DNA of 58,381 bases from Planctomycetota bacterium (GCA_016208685.1 JACQXM010000041.1:1-58381), one strand, 5' to 3'; numbered from the stretch's first letter, positions 46,880 through 56,154 are shown. The notes: generated from the sequence alone by a model not told the origin. Numbers and translations: made by a program.

Positions 46880-46949
46880 CGATGCGTGTTTCAGGAGGTA
46901 TTCAGATGCGCGAAACAGGCTCGCGTGCGTCGTACATTCGCACCGCGGG

Positions 46950-47645
46950 CTATGCGGAGCGACGCCGCCGCAGCGCCACAGCGAGACCGCTGACGGCGAG
47001 CAGGGCGAGCGTTGCCGGCTCCGGCACCACGGTGCCGATCGCCAGCGTCGTGCGCGCCCCGAAGTCCTGCGCGACACTGGCGGCGTCCGTGAACCATGCC
47101 TCGGAAACGAGCGTCAGCACGTTGCCCGAGAACGGCGGCGTTCCGGGGAAGTTCATCGAGAAGTTCGAACCGGTCGTGCCGTCAAAGGTGCCATCGGCCG
47201 ACGTGTTAATCGGAACCACGCCCGTCAGCGAGCCGATGAACTTCGCTGCACCGTTATCGTTAACCCAGATTCCCTCGACGCCGGCGAAGAACATATCGCC
47301 GTTTACGTCGGTGAGCGCGAGCGCCCCGTCGCCAGGAAGAACCTGCGCGCTGCCACTGCTGGCGTTGGAGATTTCCATCGCCACAGCGAAGGCTGCCGCA
47401 CCAGGAAAGCCGTTGTCCGGCCCCGTGCCGATGAACGCCGCGTTACCCGTGGGCGAGACCAGTCGGCTTACATTGCCCAAGCTGTCAGGATCATCCACCG
47501 CGGTGAACAGCAACGACGAGGAGTTGAATCCACCGTTGAGGTTGCTGTAGGCAAACGTCATCAGGTCGACGGCGCTCGCGGTCGGCGATTGGCTCAAACC
47601 GATTCCGCAAAGCAACACCCCCAGAAGAGTCTTTGAACCACGCAT
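46950..47645 (-). CDS. PEP-CTERM sorted surface protein
   Basis: A 231-residue exported protein. The signal peptide is MRGSKTLLGVLLCGIGLSQSPTASA; the C-terminus VVPEPATLALLAVSGLAVAL followed by RRRRSA is a canonical PEP-CTERM tag for exosortase processing. The mature domain is beta-rich, acidic and Gly/Asn-rich, with no family I can name. The ATG at 47645 is supported by GAGGAGG 8 nt upstream. It has its own promoter about 90 bp upstream and a terminator downstream, so it is monocistronic. It is not a close paralogue of the two VPxPS proteins at 9.6-12.3 kb. Confidence 0.85.
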   Translation of the reverse strand: MRGSKTLLGVLLCGIGLSQSPTASAVDLMTFAYSNLNGGFNSSSLLFTAVDDPDSLGNVSRLVSPTGNAAFIGTGPDNGFPGAAAFAVAMEISNASSGSAQVLPGDGALALTDVNGDMFFAGVEGIWVNDNGAAKFIGSLTGVVPINTSADGTFDGTTGSNFSMNFPGTPPFSGNVLTLVSEAWFTDAASVAQDFGARTTLAIGTVVPEPATLALLAVSGLAVALRRRRSA

Positions 47646-48082
47646 CTTCTCTACCTCCTCGGAACCCCAATCAGATATACAGGGCGGCTCCGGCGAGCAA
47701 GCCCTACGAGCTACTTCGATCCCTAGATACGTGGCATTATAGCGGAGCGCTCCAAGCATGGCCAGCGCCGACAAAAACTTTTTCGTGGCCCTATAACCTG
47801 CGGAAAAAAGCCCGACACCGGCCACTCGATTATCGGCGCCGCCAGCGAGCAATCCGTCTCGTAGGTGCCACCCGACGTGGCTAGCCAGCGGCGAGACGAT
47901 TTATGCTTACATGATTCTACTATCACTGTAATGAAGTATCTCCGTGCGCGCGTGCAGGCTGCGCACGGCCCGCGCCAAACTCCTCGATGGTTGCGATGCG
48001 GGTCATTAACGCGGCGTGCTGCCCTGCAGCTTGTGATCGTCGAGGTCGAGGGGTACGCTGCCTCCGCCCGATCGAGCCGTCG
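47646..48082. other. Divergent intergenic region between PEP-CTERM gene and pcm
   Basis: About 440 bp, with lower GC at 47735-47800 and 47895-47945. It holds the minus-strand promoter at 47736-47764. The AT-rich patch near 47900-47930 probably carries the pcm promoter, but no clear box pair is seen. Confidence 0.45.
47736..47764 (-). promoter_or_regulatory. Promoter of the PEP-CTERM gene at 46950-47645
   Basis: On the minus strand TGGCCA (47759-47764), 17-nt spacer, consensus TATAAT (47736-47741). The leader is about 85 nt. Confidence 0.6.
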
Positions 48083-48766
48083 ATGACTTCGGAACCGTCA
48101 AACGATGAATGGCTCCGCCGCCGCCATGCCATGGTCGAGGACCAGATACGTGTCCGTGGGGTCCGCGGCGTTCGTGTGCTGGACGCCCTGCTCCGAACGC
48201 CGCGAGAGCTGTTTGTGCCACCCTCGCATCGCGCCCAGGCCTATGAGGATCGCGCGTTGCCGGTCGGTCAGGGACAGACCATCAGCCAGCCGTTCATGGT
48301 CGCCTACATGACCGAAAACCTCGACGTGCGGCCGGAGCATTCCGTGCTCGAGATCGGAACCGGCACCGGGTACCAGACGGCGGTGCTCGCCGTGTTGGCC
48401 GCCCGGGTGTTCACGGTCGAGCGGCTCAGTGACCTTCAAGTTTCCGCGGCGCAGCGCCTGGCCGAGCTGGGCATTGCCAACGTCCAGTTCCACAACGGCG
48501 ATGGAAGCCTGGGGTTGCCGGAGCATGCCCCCTTCGATCGCATCATGGTAACCGCCGGCGCTCCGCGGGTTCCGCACGCCTTGGTGGACCAGCTTGCCGA
48601 CGGCGGACGGATGATCGTGCCGGTGGGCGCATCATTGGAGCAGACGATCGTGGTTGTCGCCCGCATCGGGGCGCGGGTTACTGAGATGCCGATGTTGGCG
48701 TGCCGGTTTGTGAAGTTGATCGGTCAGGACGCCTGGTCCGCGGCGGACATCGCGGACGAGACCTGA
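48083..48766 (+). CDS. pcm: Protein-L-isoaspartate O-methyltransferase
   Basis: A 227-residue PCMT that repairs isoaspartyl damage by methylating with SAM. Family features: [56 protein letters not shown], motif [20 protein letters not shown], motif [12 protein letters not shown], and [32 protein letters not shown]. The ATG at 48083 lies shortly before the conserved domain; the 32 upstream in-frame residues are Cys/Arg-rich and not conserved. Protein repair fits the stress-related content of the window. Transcribed alone, convergent with the ctp gene. Confidence 0.93.
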   Translation: MTSEPSNDEWLRRRHAMVEDQIRVRGVRGVRVLDALLRTPRELFVPPSHRAQAYEDRALPVGQGQTISQPFMVAYMTENLDVRPEHSVLEIGTGTGYQTAVLAVLAARVFTVERLSDLQVSAAQRLAELGIANVQFHNGDGSLGLPEHAPFDRIMVTAGAPRVPHALVDQLADGGRMIVPVGASLEQTIVVVARIGARVTEMPMLACRFVKLIGQDAWSAADIADET

Positions 48767-48913
48767 CCGTCCCGCTCGATTCGCGAAGCGTGCGAGATCC
48801 GACACCCTGCCGGAAAACGTGCCGCTCGGCGACTCGCCTTGGACTCGTCGAGGCAACGCGGTGTCCGGTGGAGGCGATGAGCGACGCCGTGCGCGCCGGT
48901 GACGTCCCGCGAG

Positions 48914-50443
48914 CTACTGGCGGTCTGGGTCGTCGGGCGGCGCGGCGGAACCCCCGACAAGCACTTCCCACGCCGCCTGGAGCTGTCGATCGCGCACGAG
49001 CTCGCGCGTACCGATTGCGACGCCGGTGGGCGTCGGGCTCAAGGCTGCAACGGATTCGACACGCGACTCGGGCGCGGCCCGGAGTGAATCCGCGCGACCC
49101 CCGGCTGCCGCCTGATGCCCCGGGGCCCGCGACAGGTTCGCACCAACGGAACTTTCGGGCATGCTCACGTCGAGCGCATGCCGGGCTTGCTGCACGGCGC
49201 GCACTTCGTCCGCGGTGAGGCCTACCGGCAGGTCGGGTTGAACGCCCCAGGGGTCACCAACGCCGGCCTTGGGGCCGCGGTGGATGACCTGCCCGCCGGG
49301 CAGGCGATAGTAGGCGATGGTCAGCTTGATGGCGGCGTGGTTGCTCTGAAGGAACATTAACTGCTGCACGCTGCCCTTTCCGAAAGTCCGCTCTCCGACC
49401 ACGACGGCGCGGTGGTGATCCTGAAGGGCCCCGGCGACGATTTCGGAAGCGCTGGCGGATGCCCCGTTGACCAGCACCGCCAGCCGCAGGTTCTCGCTCT
49501 GCTGCCCCGGCCGGGCACGGTAGGTCCGGATCACCTGCCGCCGCGTAACGGTCGAAACCACAAGGCCGTCGGCGAGGAACTCGTCCACCAGCTCCACGCC
49601 TTCTTCCAGCAGTCCGCCGGGATTGAACCGCAGGTCGAGGATCAGCGCGCCGGCGCCTTGCGCGCGGAGCTCGTCGAGTGCCTCGCGCAGCGTCTCGACG
49701 GTGTTCTCGGTGAAGTTGCTGACACGGGCGTACCCGATTCCGCGGGCGGGATCGAGCAAGTAGTCCCACCGACCATCGGGCAACCGGCGGAAGCCGCGGA
49801 TGGTGCGGATGCTCACGTGCCCGGGCTGGATACGGACCTCGCGCGGTTCATCCTCGCCCGACCGGCTGACCACCAGCCGGACGGCGTCACGCGCGCCGCG
49901 CCGCGCCGGCTCGCCGCTGCCGGGGGGCGCGGCGGGGATGTACTTGGGGTCGGGCGGCGCGCGCCGCGTACGGCCCCGGGGCATCCGGCCGCCGAGCAAC
50001 TCGTCGATCTCGAAGACCGACAGGCCTTCCGTCTCCCATCCGTTGACTGACAGAATCACGTCACCGGCGAGGACGCCCGCCTCCGCGGCGGGGCTGCCCT
50101 CCACGGGGGTGATGACCACGGGCCGTCCGTCGCGGAATCCGATCTCCAGTCCCAACCCGGTGTAGTCGCCGCGGCTGTGGCGCTGGAAGTCGGAGAGTTC
50201 GTCCTCGGAGATGTAACCGCTGTACGGATCCAGCTCGAACATCATGCCGCGGATGGCCCCGTCCACCAGCCGTTCGTCATTAATCGGCTCGACGTAGCGC
50301 TGCTTGGCCAGGGCGTCGGCCTCCACCAGAGCGCGATAGGCGTTGAGCACGGTGTCCTGGCGGGCCACCATGGGTGGAAGGCGCAGGAACATGGCCACGA
50401 TCAGGCCGAACACCCAGAGCCACATGAGACTGTGTTTATGCAT
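48914..50443 (-). CDS. ctpA: S41-family C-terminal processing protease (PDZ domain)
   Basis: A 509-residue exported protease. An N-terminal signal anchor (MHKHSLMWLWVFGLIVAMFL) precedes a helical region (FELDPYSGYISEDEL), a PDZ domain (GLGLEIGFRDGRPVVITPVEGSPAAEAGVLAGDVILSVNG) and the S41 core with LILDLRFNPGGLLEEGVELVDEF, catalytic Ser in NGASASASEIVAGALQD and catalytic Lys in GERTFGKGSVQ. An Arg/Pro-rich insert (about residues 155-185) sits after the PDZ domain. The C-terminal 90 residues after DEVRAVQQAR are not conserved. Such proteases trim or degrade envelope proteins. The start at 50443 gives the signal anchor; the longer frame to 50485 is less likely. Confidence 0.9.
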   Translation of the reverse strand: MHKHSLMWLWVFGLIVAMFLRLPPMVARQDTVLNAYRALVEADALAKQRYVEPINDERLVDGAIRGMMFELDPYSGYISEDELSDFQRHSRGDYTGLGLEIGFRDGRPVVITPVEGSPAAEAGVLAGDVILSVNGWETEGLSVFEIDELLGGRMPRGRTRRAPPDPKYIPAAPPGSGEPARRGARDAVRLVVSRSGEDEPREVRIQPGHVSIRTIRGFRRLPDGRWDYLLDPARGIGYARVSNFTENTVETLREALDELRAQGAGALILDLRFNPGGLLEEGVELVDEFLADGLVVSTVTRRQVIRTYRARPGQQSENLRLAVLVNGASASASEIVAGALQDHHRAVVVGERTFGKGSVQQLMFLQSNHAAIKLTIAYYRLPGGQVIHRGPKAGVGDPWGVQPDLPVGLTADEVRAVQQARHALDVSMPESSVGANLSRAPGHQAAAGGRADSLRAAPESRVESVAALSPTPTGVAIGTRELVRDRQLQAAWEVLVGGSAAPPDDPDRQ

Positions 50444-50663
50444 GGTTGATGACCGACCGGCCGGCGGCGCGGCGCAGAGCCCCACCCTGCGCCGCCCGAG
50501 GCAGGGTCTTGCCCCAGGCCGCCGCAGGGATTATCGAGCATCATGCCGGTCCAGGCTGAGGTGATGCCGGCCCACCCCGAGTTTCGTTGATGATCGGGGG
50601 ACGCGTACGGCGGCCCGGGGCGCGCGGGGCACGGTGGCCCGATAAAGTCACCCCCGACTGCGC

Positions 50664-50692
50664 TCGACCGCCTTTGCACGCCGGGCTAGACT
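50664..50692 (+). promoter_or_regulatory. Promoter of the YkgJ-family gene, leaderless-type
   Basis: TCGACC (50664-50669), 17-nt spacer, TAGACT (50687-50692), then 6 nt to the ATG at 50699. No Shine-Dalgarno. Confidence 0.5.
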
Positions 50693-50698
50693 CGCCGT

Positions 50699-51121
50699 AT
50701 GGCTGGCGAGAAGTGGTATGCTCAGGGTCTGCGGTTTTCCTGCACCCAGTGCGGCAATTGTTGCAGCGGGGAGCCGGGCTATGTCTGGGCGACCAAAGAG
50801 GAGATATCGCGTATCGCGGCATTCCTTGGCCGCACGGACGGCTGGCTGGACAAACAACATCTGCGACGTGTTGGGCTACGCTACAGCCTGACGGAGAAGC
50901 CCGACGGGGACTGCGTGTTCCTTAAGCGCGAAAACGGCAAAAGCCTATGCACCATCTACGACGTCCGGCCGCTTCAGTGCCGCACCTGGCCGTTCTGGGA
51001 TGAGAACCTCCGCACGCCCGAAGCCTGGGACGCGGCGCACGTCAAATGCCCCGGGATGAACAGCGGCAAGCACCACGACTACGTGCAGATCGAAATCACC
51101 CGCACCCGCCGGAGCTGGTAG
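50699..51121 (+). CDS. YkgJ-family cysteine-cluster (Fe-S or zinc) protein
   Basis: A 140-residue protein of the CxxCxxCC family. FSCTQCGNCCSGEPGYV near the N-terminus and LCTIYDVRPLQCRTWPFW plus HVKCPGM later supply the conserved cysteines, which probably bind an iron-sulfur cluster or zinc. YkgJ proteins are widespread; the molecular function is not established. The ATG at 50699 starts just before the conserved part and sits 6 nt after a -10 box. Convergent with the zinc-ribbon coiled-coil gene, 23 bp between stops. Confidence 0.88.
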   Translation: MAGEKWYAQGLRFSCTQCGNCCSGEPGYVWATKEEISRIAAFLGRTDGWLDKQHLRRVGLRYSLTEKPDGDCVFLKRENGKSLCTIYDVRPLQCRTWPFWDENLRTPEAWDAAHVKCPGMNSGKHHDYVQIEITRTRRSW

Positions 51122-51144
51122 CGCAAGCCCGCGCCGCCGCGGGG

Positions 51145-51885
51145 TCAGGAGCGCGCGGGCGAGGGTTCGAGAAACAGGATGCGACCGCAGGACTTGCAGA
51201 GCTGGAGTTCGTCGCGGGTCTTCAGGTAGTTGATCACGTCCAGCACCACGGTCATGTTGCAGCCGGAGCAGATGTAGTCATCGCGTTTGGGGTGGAGTTT
51301 GGTAACCGCCGCCATCGCTTCCCCGTCGTGCCGCTCCGCCACGCGCAGGAACGACGCCAGCGTGCCGGGGGCGATGGCCTGAGCGCAGGACTCCCGTTCG
51401 GCGAGCAGCGCCTCCTTTTTTGCGGCGACCGAGGCGTCGTAGTCATCGAGCGCCTGCTGCGCCGCCGTCACACCCGCGAACAGCTTGGCGCGCTCCGCCT
51501 CGATGTTCCCCAGTTCGTTCTTAAGCTTCTGCATTTCCTCCATGATGGCCAGAACCTGATTCTCGACCTTCATGTTGTCGGCCTTTTCGGTGTTCATGGC
51601 CGCGAGGATGGCGCTGTAGTCCTTGTTGGTCTTGGCCTTGTTGAGCCCTTCACGATGCCGCGTGATGGATTGTTCCCGCGAGGCGACTTCGAGGTTGAGC
51701 GCGTCGATCCTGATCTGCCGTTCGCGCACCAGGCGCTGGTAGTCGTGGAGTCGTTCGTCGATCTGCCTGACCTGTCGCTGCGCGACCTCGGCGCGTCGCG
51801 CCTTGGTCTCACGGTTCCGCCGTACGGCGGCGAGCTGCAATTCAACCACTTGTAGCCGATGCAATGCGTCGAGAAGCTCGCCCAT
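51145..51885 (-). CDS. Coiled-coil protein with C-terminal C4 zinc ribbon (PF02591-like)
   Basis: A 246-residue protein. Residues about 1-180 form a long antiparallel coiled coil with the hinge GLNKAKTNKDYSAILAAMN, typical of the CT398/CdsZ-type family. The C-terminus has a C4 zinc ribbon (YICSGCNMTVVLD, then LQLCKSCGRILF). Family members have been linked to secretion or FlhF/sigma54 interactions in other bacteria; here no such neighbour is present. The start at 51885 is preferred to an ATG at 51954 because the latter overlaps the -10 box of the promoter at 51953-51981. Confidence 0.85.
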   Translation of the reverse strand: MGELLDALHRLQVVELQLAAVRRNRETKARRAEVAQRQVRQIDERLHDYQRLVRERQIRIDALNLEVASREQSITRHREGLNKAKTNKDYSAILAAMNTEKADNMKVENQVLAIMEEMQKLKNELGNIEAERAKLFAGVTAAQQALDDYDASVAAKKEALLAERESCAQAIAPGTLASFLRVAERHDGEAMAAVTKLHPKRDDYICSGCNMTVVLDVINYLKTRDELQLCKSCGRILFLEPSPARS

Positions 51886-51952
51886 TCCCTGGTCCGTTGC
51901 GGCGATGCGGCCGCGCGTGCGTCGCCGGTCCTTGCCGGCAATCGTACCGAGC

Positions 51953-51981
51953 ATTATGCACCAAACCCGCCGCCGCCGCAA
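51953..51981 (-). promoter_or_regulatory. Promoter of the coiled-coil zinc-ribbon gene
   Basis: On the minus strand TTGCGG (51976-51981), 17-nt spacer, CATAAT (51953-51958). The predicted leader is about 60 nt to the ATG at 51885. Confidence 0.5.
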
Positions 51982-52183
51982 TGGCGCGCCCCATCAACGC
52001 CGCGCCGCGCCCGCGCATGACGTGTGGCTCGGTTTGCGGATGTGGAGGGCCGCTGGAAAAAGGACCCGCCGGGCTGCATATCCACACCCCGCAATCCGCA
52101 CGCCGGACGGAAGCGGGGCGCAAAGCGGCGTTTTTCGCGCGGTCGCGGCCGTAGGGACGCAGACCCGATCGACCTGCGATGAA

Positions 52184-52453
52184 CTACTCCTCAAAGGTGT
52201 TTCGTGCCGACGCATCGGCACGATAGCGCCCCCGCTGCTCGGCGTAATCCTCGGGGCTGACGGCGTCGAGGGCGAAGGCCTCCGGGTTCTGCGCGATCTT
52301 GGTGAGAAAGGGTATGCACCAGCCGCAGCCGGTCCCGGCGTTCAGGCAGCCCGTCATGCGGCTGGGGCGGTCCGGACGCAAGCGGCGGCTGTAGTTGATC
52401 AACTTCCGCATCGAGACGTGGTAACAGTAGCAGATCTCGTCGTCGAGGTTCAT
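52184..52453 (-). CDS. BFD-like [2Fe-2S]-binding protein
   Basis: An 89-residue small protein with the BFD (bacterioferritin-associated ferredoxin) domain: MNLDDEICYCYHVSMRKLI gives the CxC pair and TGCLNAGTGCGWCIPFL the CxxC pair, which together hold a [2Fe-2S] cluster. It may help mobilise iron or deliver electrons; no bacterioferritin gene is seen nearby. The ATG at 52453 is set by homology; there is no Shine-Dalgarno, and a promoter ends 8 nt before the start codon, so it is likely leaderless. Divergent from proS, with 222 bp between starts. Confidence 0.85.
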   Translation of the reverse strand: MNLDDEICYCYHVSMRKLINYSRRLRPDRPSRMTGCLNAGTGCGWCIPFLTKIAQNPEAFALDAVSPEDYAEQRGRYRADASARNTFEE

Positions 52454-52461
52454 TGGTGTTG

Positions 52462-52490
52462 ATTGTATCCGTCCCCACTGCCGCTGTCGC
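52462..52490 (-). promoter_or_regulatory. Promoter of the BFD-like gene, leaderless-type
   Basis: On the minus strand GCGACA (52485-52490), 17-nt spacer, TACAAT (52462-52467), then 8 nt to the ATG at 52453. Confidence 0.55.
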
Positions 52491-52639
52491 CCGACCATGC
52501 TGGGGCTACGTGGACACGCTGCGTTCGCGGCCCGCCGGACCACGAAAGTGGGGCCGGTTCATCGGCGCTCGCACTGACCGCACCGACGTCCGCCGCCCGA
52601 CGCCGGCCGCGCCGGCGGTCGCCATGGAGGGGCGCACTT

Positions 52640-52668
52640 TTGACGTTTCCGCGCCCGGCGAGTATTCA
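52640..52668 (+). promoter_or_regulatory. Promoter of proS, leaderless-type
   Basis: TTGACG (52640-52645), 17-nt spacer, TATTCA (52663-52668), then 7 nt to the ATG at 52676. No Shine-Dalgarno precedes the start. Confidence 0.6.
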
Positions 52669-52675
52669 TGCGCGC

Positions 52676-54421
52676 ATGAGATGGACGGAGTTTTTCATTC
52701 CCACGACCAAGGAAACGCCGGCCGACGCCGCCGTGCCGTCGCACCAGCTTATGGTGCGCGCGGGCATGATTCGCCAGGTGGTCGCCGGTGCGTACAGCTA
52801 CCTGCCGCTGGGCTATCGCACGTTGCGGAAGATCGAGGCCATCGTCCGCGAGGAGATGAACCGCGCCGGCGCCATCGAGCTGCACATGCCCGCCATGCAC
52901 CCCATCGAGTGGTGGGAGCAGACGGGTCGAGTGGAGGCGATGGGCGAGGTGCTCATCCGCCTGGGCGGCGGGGGGCGCGACGATTGGCGTGGCCGCACGG
53001 TGCTGGGCCCCACGCATGAAGAAGTGGTGACCGAGATCGCGCGTACCTTCATCAACAGCTACAAGCAGCTCCCCATCAACCTCTATCAGATTCAAACCAA
53101 GTTCCGCGGCGAGGCGCGGCCCAAAAGCGGCGTCCTGCGCACGCGCGAGTTCCTGATGAAGGACGCGTACTCCTTCCACGCCTGCAAGGAGGGTCCGGGC
53201 GGTCTGGATGAGACCTACCAGAAGATGTACGACGCCTACTGCGCCATCTTCGGTCGCTGCGGCCTGCCCTACGTGCCGGTGGAGGCGGAGTCCGGTCCCA
53301 TCGGCGGCGACGCCTCGCACGAGTTCATGGTCCCTACCGAAGCGGGCGAGGATTACCTCGTGCAATCGGAGGACGGAAAGTACGCGGCGAACGTCGAACG
53401 CGCCGCGGTGCATCCCCTGGACGATGCCCAGGACGGACGCATGCAGCCGCTGCAGGAGGTGCATACGCCGGCCGTTTCAACCATTGCCGATGTGTCGAAG
53501 TTCCTGGGGTGCGCGGCGCGGCAGATGATCAAGACCATCATCTACGAGGCGGACGGCGCCCCGCTGGTGGCGCTCGTTCGAGGCGACCACGAGGTCAACG
53601 AAGGCAAGCTGGCGCGGGTGGCCGGAGTGTCGAAGGTTGTGGCTGCCACGCCGGAAGTGATTCGCAAAGTGACAGGAGCCGACGTGGGCTTCGCCGGACC
53701 GGTGGGGCTTACGGCGCGGATCATCGCCGACCAGGCGGTGACCGTCATGCACGACGCCGTCACCGGCGCCAACCGGACCGACTTCCACGTGACCGGTGTG
53801 AATCCCGGCCGCGATTTCGTAATTGCGGAACGCGGCGACATCCGCCGTGCCGTCGAGGGCGATCGGTCGCCGCACGGCTCCCCGCTCCACTTCCGCAAGT
53901 GCATCGAGGTGGGGCACGTGTTCAAGCTGGGCACCAAGTATTCGAAGGCCATGGAGGCGACCTTCCTGGATCAGAACGGCAAGTCGCACCCCATGATCAT
54001 GGGCTGCTACGGCATCGGGCTCAACCGCATCATGGCCGCGGCCATCGAGGCCTCGCACGACGAGAAGGGCATCTGCTGGCCCATGAGCATCGCGCCCTTC
54101 GAGGTGGTGATCTGCGCCCTGGACGTGCGCGAGGCGAGTGTCACGAATACGGCACAGCGGCTGCACGATGAGCTCTGTGCCGCGGGGGTGGAGGTGATCC
54201 TCGACGATCGCGACGCCCGGCCGGGCTTCAAGTTCGCCGATGCCGAACTCGTCGGCTTCCCCGTGCGCATTACCGTGGGCAAGAAGGGGTTGGCCGAAGG
54301 CAGCGTCGAGATCGTTGAGCGTTGCGGCGGCGAGGTACGGAAGGTGCCGGTGGAACGCGCGCTCTCCGAGGTGCGGGAACAGGTGGCCTGTCTGCGGGCC
54401 CGATGTGCGGTAAAAACGTGA
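52676..54421 (+). CDS. proS: Prolyl-tRNA synthetase (bacterial type)
   Basis: A 581-residue class II synthetase. Motif 1 region LMVRAGMIRQVVAGAYSYLPLGYRTLRKIE, motif 2 TKFRGEARPKSGVLRTREFLMKDAYSFH, an INS editing-like insertion (about residues 225-400: ADVSKFLGCAARQMIKTIIYEADG...VRGDHEVNEGKL) and motif 3 MGCYGIGLNRIMAAAIE, followed by the anticodon-binding domain (CALDVREASVTNTAQRLHDEL, ILDDRDARPGFKFADAELVGFPVRI). It charges tRNA-Pro. The start is fixed by MRWTEFFIPTTKE, the normal N-terminus; the in-frame upstream 71 codons are non-conserved and contain the promoter. Confidence 0.96.
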   Translation: MRWTEFFIPTTKETPADAAVPSHQLMVRAGMIRQVVAGAYSYLPLGYRTLRKIEAIVREEMNRAGAIELHMPAMHPIEWWEQTGRVEAMGEVLIRLGGGGRDDWRGRTVLGPTHEEVVTEIARTFINSYKQLPINLYQIQTKFRGEARPKSGVLRTREFLMKDAYSFHACKEGPGGLDETYQKMYDAYCAIFGRCGLPYVPVEAESGPIGGDASHEFMVPTEAGEDYLVQSEDGKYAANVERAAVHPLDDAQDGRMQPLQEVHTPAVSTIADVSKFLGCAARQMIKTIIYEADGAPLVALVRGDHEVNEGKLARVAGVSKVVAATPEVIRKVTGADVGFAGPVGLTARIIADQAVTVMHDAVTGANRTDFHVTGVNPGRDFVIAERGDIRRAVEGDRSPHGSPLHFRKCIEVGHVFKLGTKYSKAMEATFLDQNGKSHPMIMGCYGIGLNRIMAAAIEASHDEKGICWPMSIAPFEVVICALDVREASVTNTAQRLHDELCAAGVEVILDDRDARPGFKFADAELVGFPVRITVGKKGLAEGSVEIVERCGGEVRKVPVERALSEVREQVACLRARCAVKT

Positions 54422-54432
54422 ACCCTCGAAAG

Positions 54433-54474
54433 GTCGCGAGCCGCGCGGGGTGAGTACCCCACGCGGCCCGCGAC
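54433..54474. terminator. Long hairpin between convergent proS and glnA
   Basis: Three stem blocks, GTCGCG, GCCGCG and GGGGT, pair with ACCCC, CGCGGC and CGCGAC around a 4-nt loop GAGT, interrupted by two symmetric C/A mismatches (17 bp in all). It sits 12 bp past the proS stop. There is no T-run, so it is either a Rho-independent-like bidirectional barrier or an mRNA 3'-end stabiliser. Confidence 0.55.
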
Positions 54475-54543
54475 TGGAACGTTCCCGCTTTCACCCAGAA
54501 GCGGCGGCGAGGCGCCGGGTGATGCCGCCGCGGCACGCCGACC

Positions 54544-55986
54544 TCAGAACGAGTTCCACAGCGCCTGGTTGGTCACTTCGTGGTGGAACATGACCTCGCC
54601 GGCCTTGACCTTAGTTCCCAGCTCCTTCGGACAGCGATCCGCGGCCCGCTGCTTGAGCTCGGCGAACTTTCCGTGGACGTCCTCGCCCAGCATATCCACG
54701 CACATGCGGCTGGTTTTGAAGAGCCGGATGGCGTCATGGATGTTGTCGGGCAGGAAGCGAGTCCGGGCCCGCTTGCCCTCGGCGTCGGCCGGGTCGGGGG
54801 GCGGTCCTTCGAGCCCTGTGCGCAGCAGCGTGTAGAAGAGCAGATACGGATTGGCATCCGGCGCCACGGAGCGGAACTCGATGCGCGCCGAGCGCTCGTT
54901 GGCCAGCGGGATGCGGATCATGGCCGCCCGGTTCACCGCAGAATACTTGATCTGGTTGGGCGCCTCGAAGTGTGGATCCAGCCGTCGATAGGCGTTCACG
55001 CTCGAATTGAGCACCAGGCAGATGTCCGTGGCGTTGTTGAGGATGCGCTCCACGAAATCCCAGGCGAACTGCGAGAGCCGGTCCGGACCGTTGGCGTCGT
55101 AGAACAGGTTCTTCCCGCCCTTGCTCAGGGACATGTTGCAGTGCATGCCGTTGCCGTTGACTCCCGCCACCGGCTTGGGCAGGAAACACGCGGTGAGCCC
55201 CATGCTCCGCGCCACCTGGCGGCAGGTGAGCTTGTAGAGTTGAATCTGGTCGGCGGCGATCATCGCCTCGGTGAACCCGAAGTTGAGCTCGAACTGTGAG
55301 GGAGCCACCTCGGGATGGTCCTTCTCATTGGCCAGGCCCAGGGCACGCTGCGCCTCGGCGCAGCGGTCGATGAACTGCCGCAATGGATCCTGCGGGAGCG
55401 AGTGGTAGTAGCCGCCGGTGGAGATGAACTCAAACCGACCGGCATCGTGGTAGGTGCGCTCGGCGTCCACTCCCTTGAAGAGAAAGCCCTCGATCTCGGG
55501 AGCCACGTGCAGCACCAGCCCCTTGTTGCGGTGGAGTTCCTCGGTGAAGGTGCGCAGGCGGGAGCGGAAGGCCGCCGGGTAGGGGGCGCCGTCCTGTCCC
55601 CGAACCTCACCAAAGACGATCACCTTACCCGGCCCGAAGATGTCGGCGGGCAACCAGTAAAACGCGCCCCAGTCGATGCCCAGCTTCAGGTCCGACTCGC
55701 TGATTTCGGAGAAGCCGCGGATGGACGAGCCGTCGAAAGTCAGGTTGTCGCCGTAGCGCAGCAGGAACTTCTTGTCGTAGTCGAGCATGTGGAAGCGACC
55801 CTCAAGGTCGGTGAAGCAGACGGTCACCGCCTTGATGCGCTTTTCGTCCGTCAGGTACTTGCGGCGCTGCTCTTCGATTTTGTCCGCGGAGACGCGCTCC
55901 AGCCGCTGCTGCTTGGCCTCGAGATTCAACTCCTCAAGCTGGTCGTAGGGGATTTCGAGGAACGTCCGCAGCGGTGTAGGTTCCAT
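54544..55986 (-). CDS. glnA: Glutamine synthetase, type I-like
   Basis: A 480-residue glutamine synthetase (glutamate + NH3 + ATP). The beta-grasp domain has LTFDGSSIRGFSEISESDLKL; the catalytic domain has HVAPEIEGFLF, the NGNGMHCNMSL substrate loop, and RIEFRSVAPDANPYLLFYTLLRTGLEG. The usual adenylylation site (Tyr in NLYDLP) is absent: the corresponding region reads LPDNIHDAIRLF, so regulation by GlnE-type adenylylation is not expected. The start at 55986 has GGAAGG 7 nt upstream; in-frame codons up to 56031 are not needed. It has a promoter with consensus -35 and is divergent from purA. Confidence 0.93.
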   Translation of the reverse strand: MEPTPLRTFLEIPYDQLEELNLEAKQQRLERVSADKIEEQRRKYLTDEKRIKAVTVCFTDLEGRFHMLDYDKKFLLRYGDNLTFDGSSIRGFSEISESDLKLGIDWGAFYWLPADIFGPGKVIVFGEVRGQDGAPYPAAFRSRLRTFTEELHRNKGLVLHVAPEIEGFLFKGVDAERTYHDAGRFEFISTGGYYHSLPQDPLRQFIDRCAEAQRALGLANEKDHPEVAPSQFELNFGFTEAMIAADQIQLYKLTCRQVARSMGLTACFLPKPVAGVNGNGMHCNMSLSKGGKNLFYDANGPDRLSQFAWDFVERILNNATDICLVLNSSVNAYRRLDPHFEAPNQIKYSAVNRAAMIRIPLANERSARIEFRSVAPDANPYLLFYTLLRTGLEGPPPDPADAEGKRARTRFLPDNIHDAIRLFKTSRMCVDMLGEDVHGKFAELKQRAADRCPKELGTKVKAGEVMFHHEVTNQALWNSF

Positions 55987-56048
55987 CTTCTGCCTTCCGT
56001 CTGGAGGATCAGTTATCGGACGACGCGACAATCGCCGTCACAACATGC

Positions 56049-56077
56049 TTTTTAGCCTAGCGACGGAGCGCTGTCAA
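56049..56077 (-). promoter_or_regulatory. Promoter of glnA
   Basis: On the minus strand consensus TTGACA (56072-56077), 17-nt spacer, TAAAAA (56049-56054). The leader is about 56 nt to the ATG at 55986. Confidence 0.65.
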
Positions 56078-56154
56078 TTAAAAACGATGGAAGTTATGTT
56101 AAACCAATGAACGCTAATGCTAATCGTGTGGCCGCATGAGGTTACGGTCCGGTA

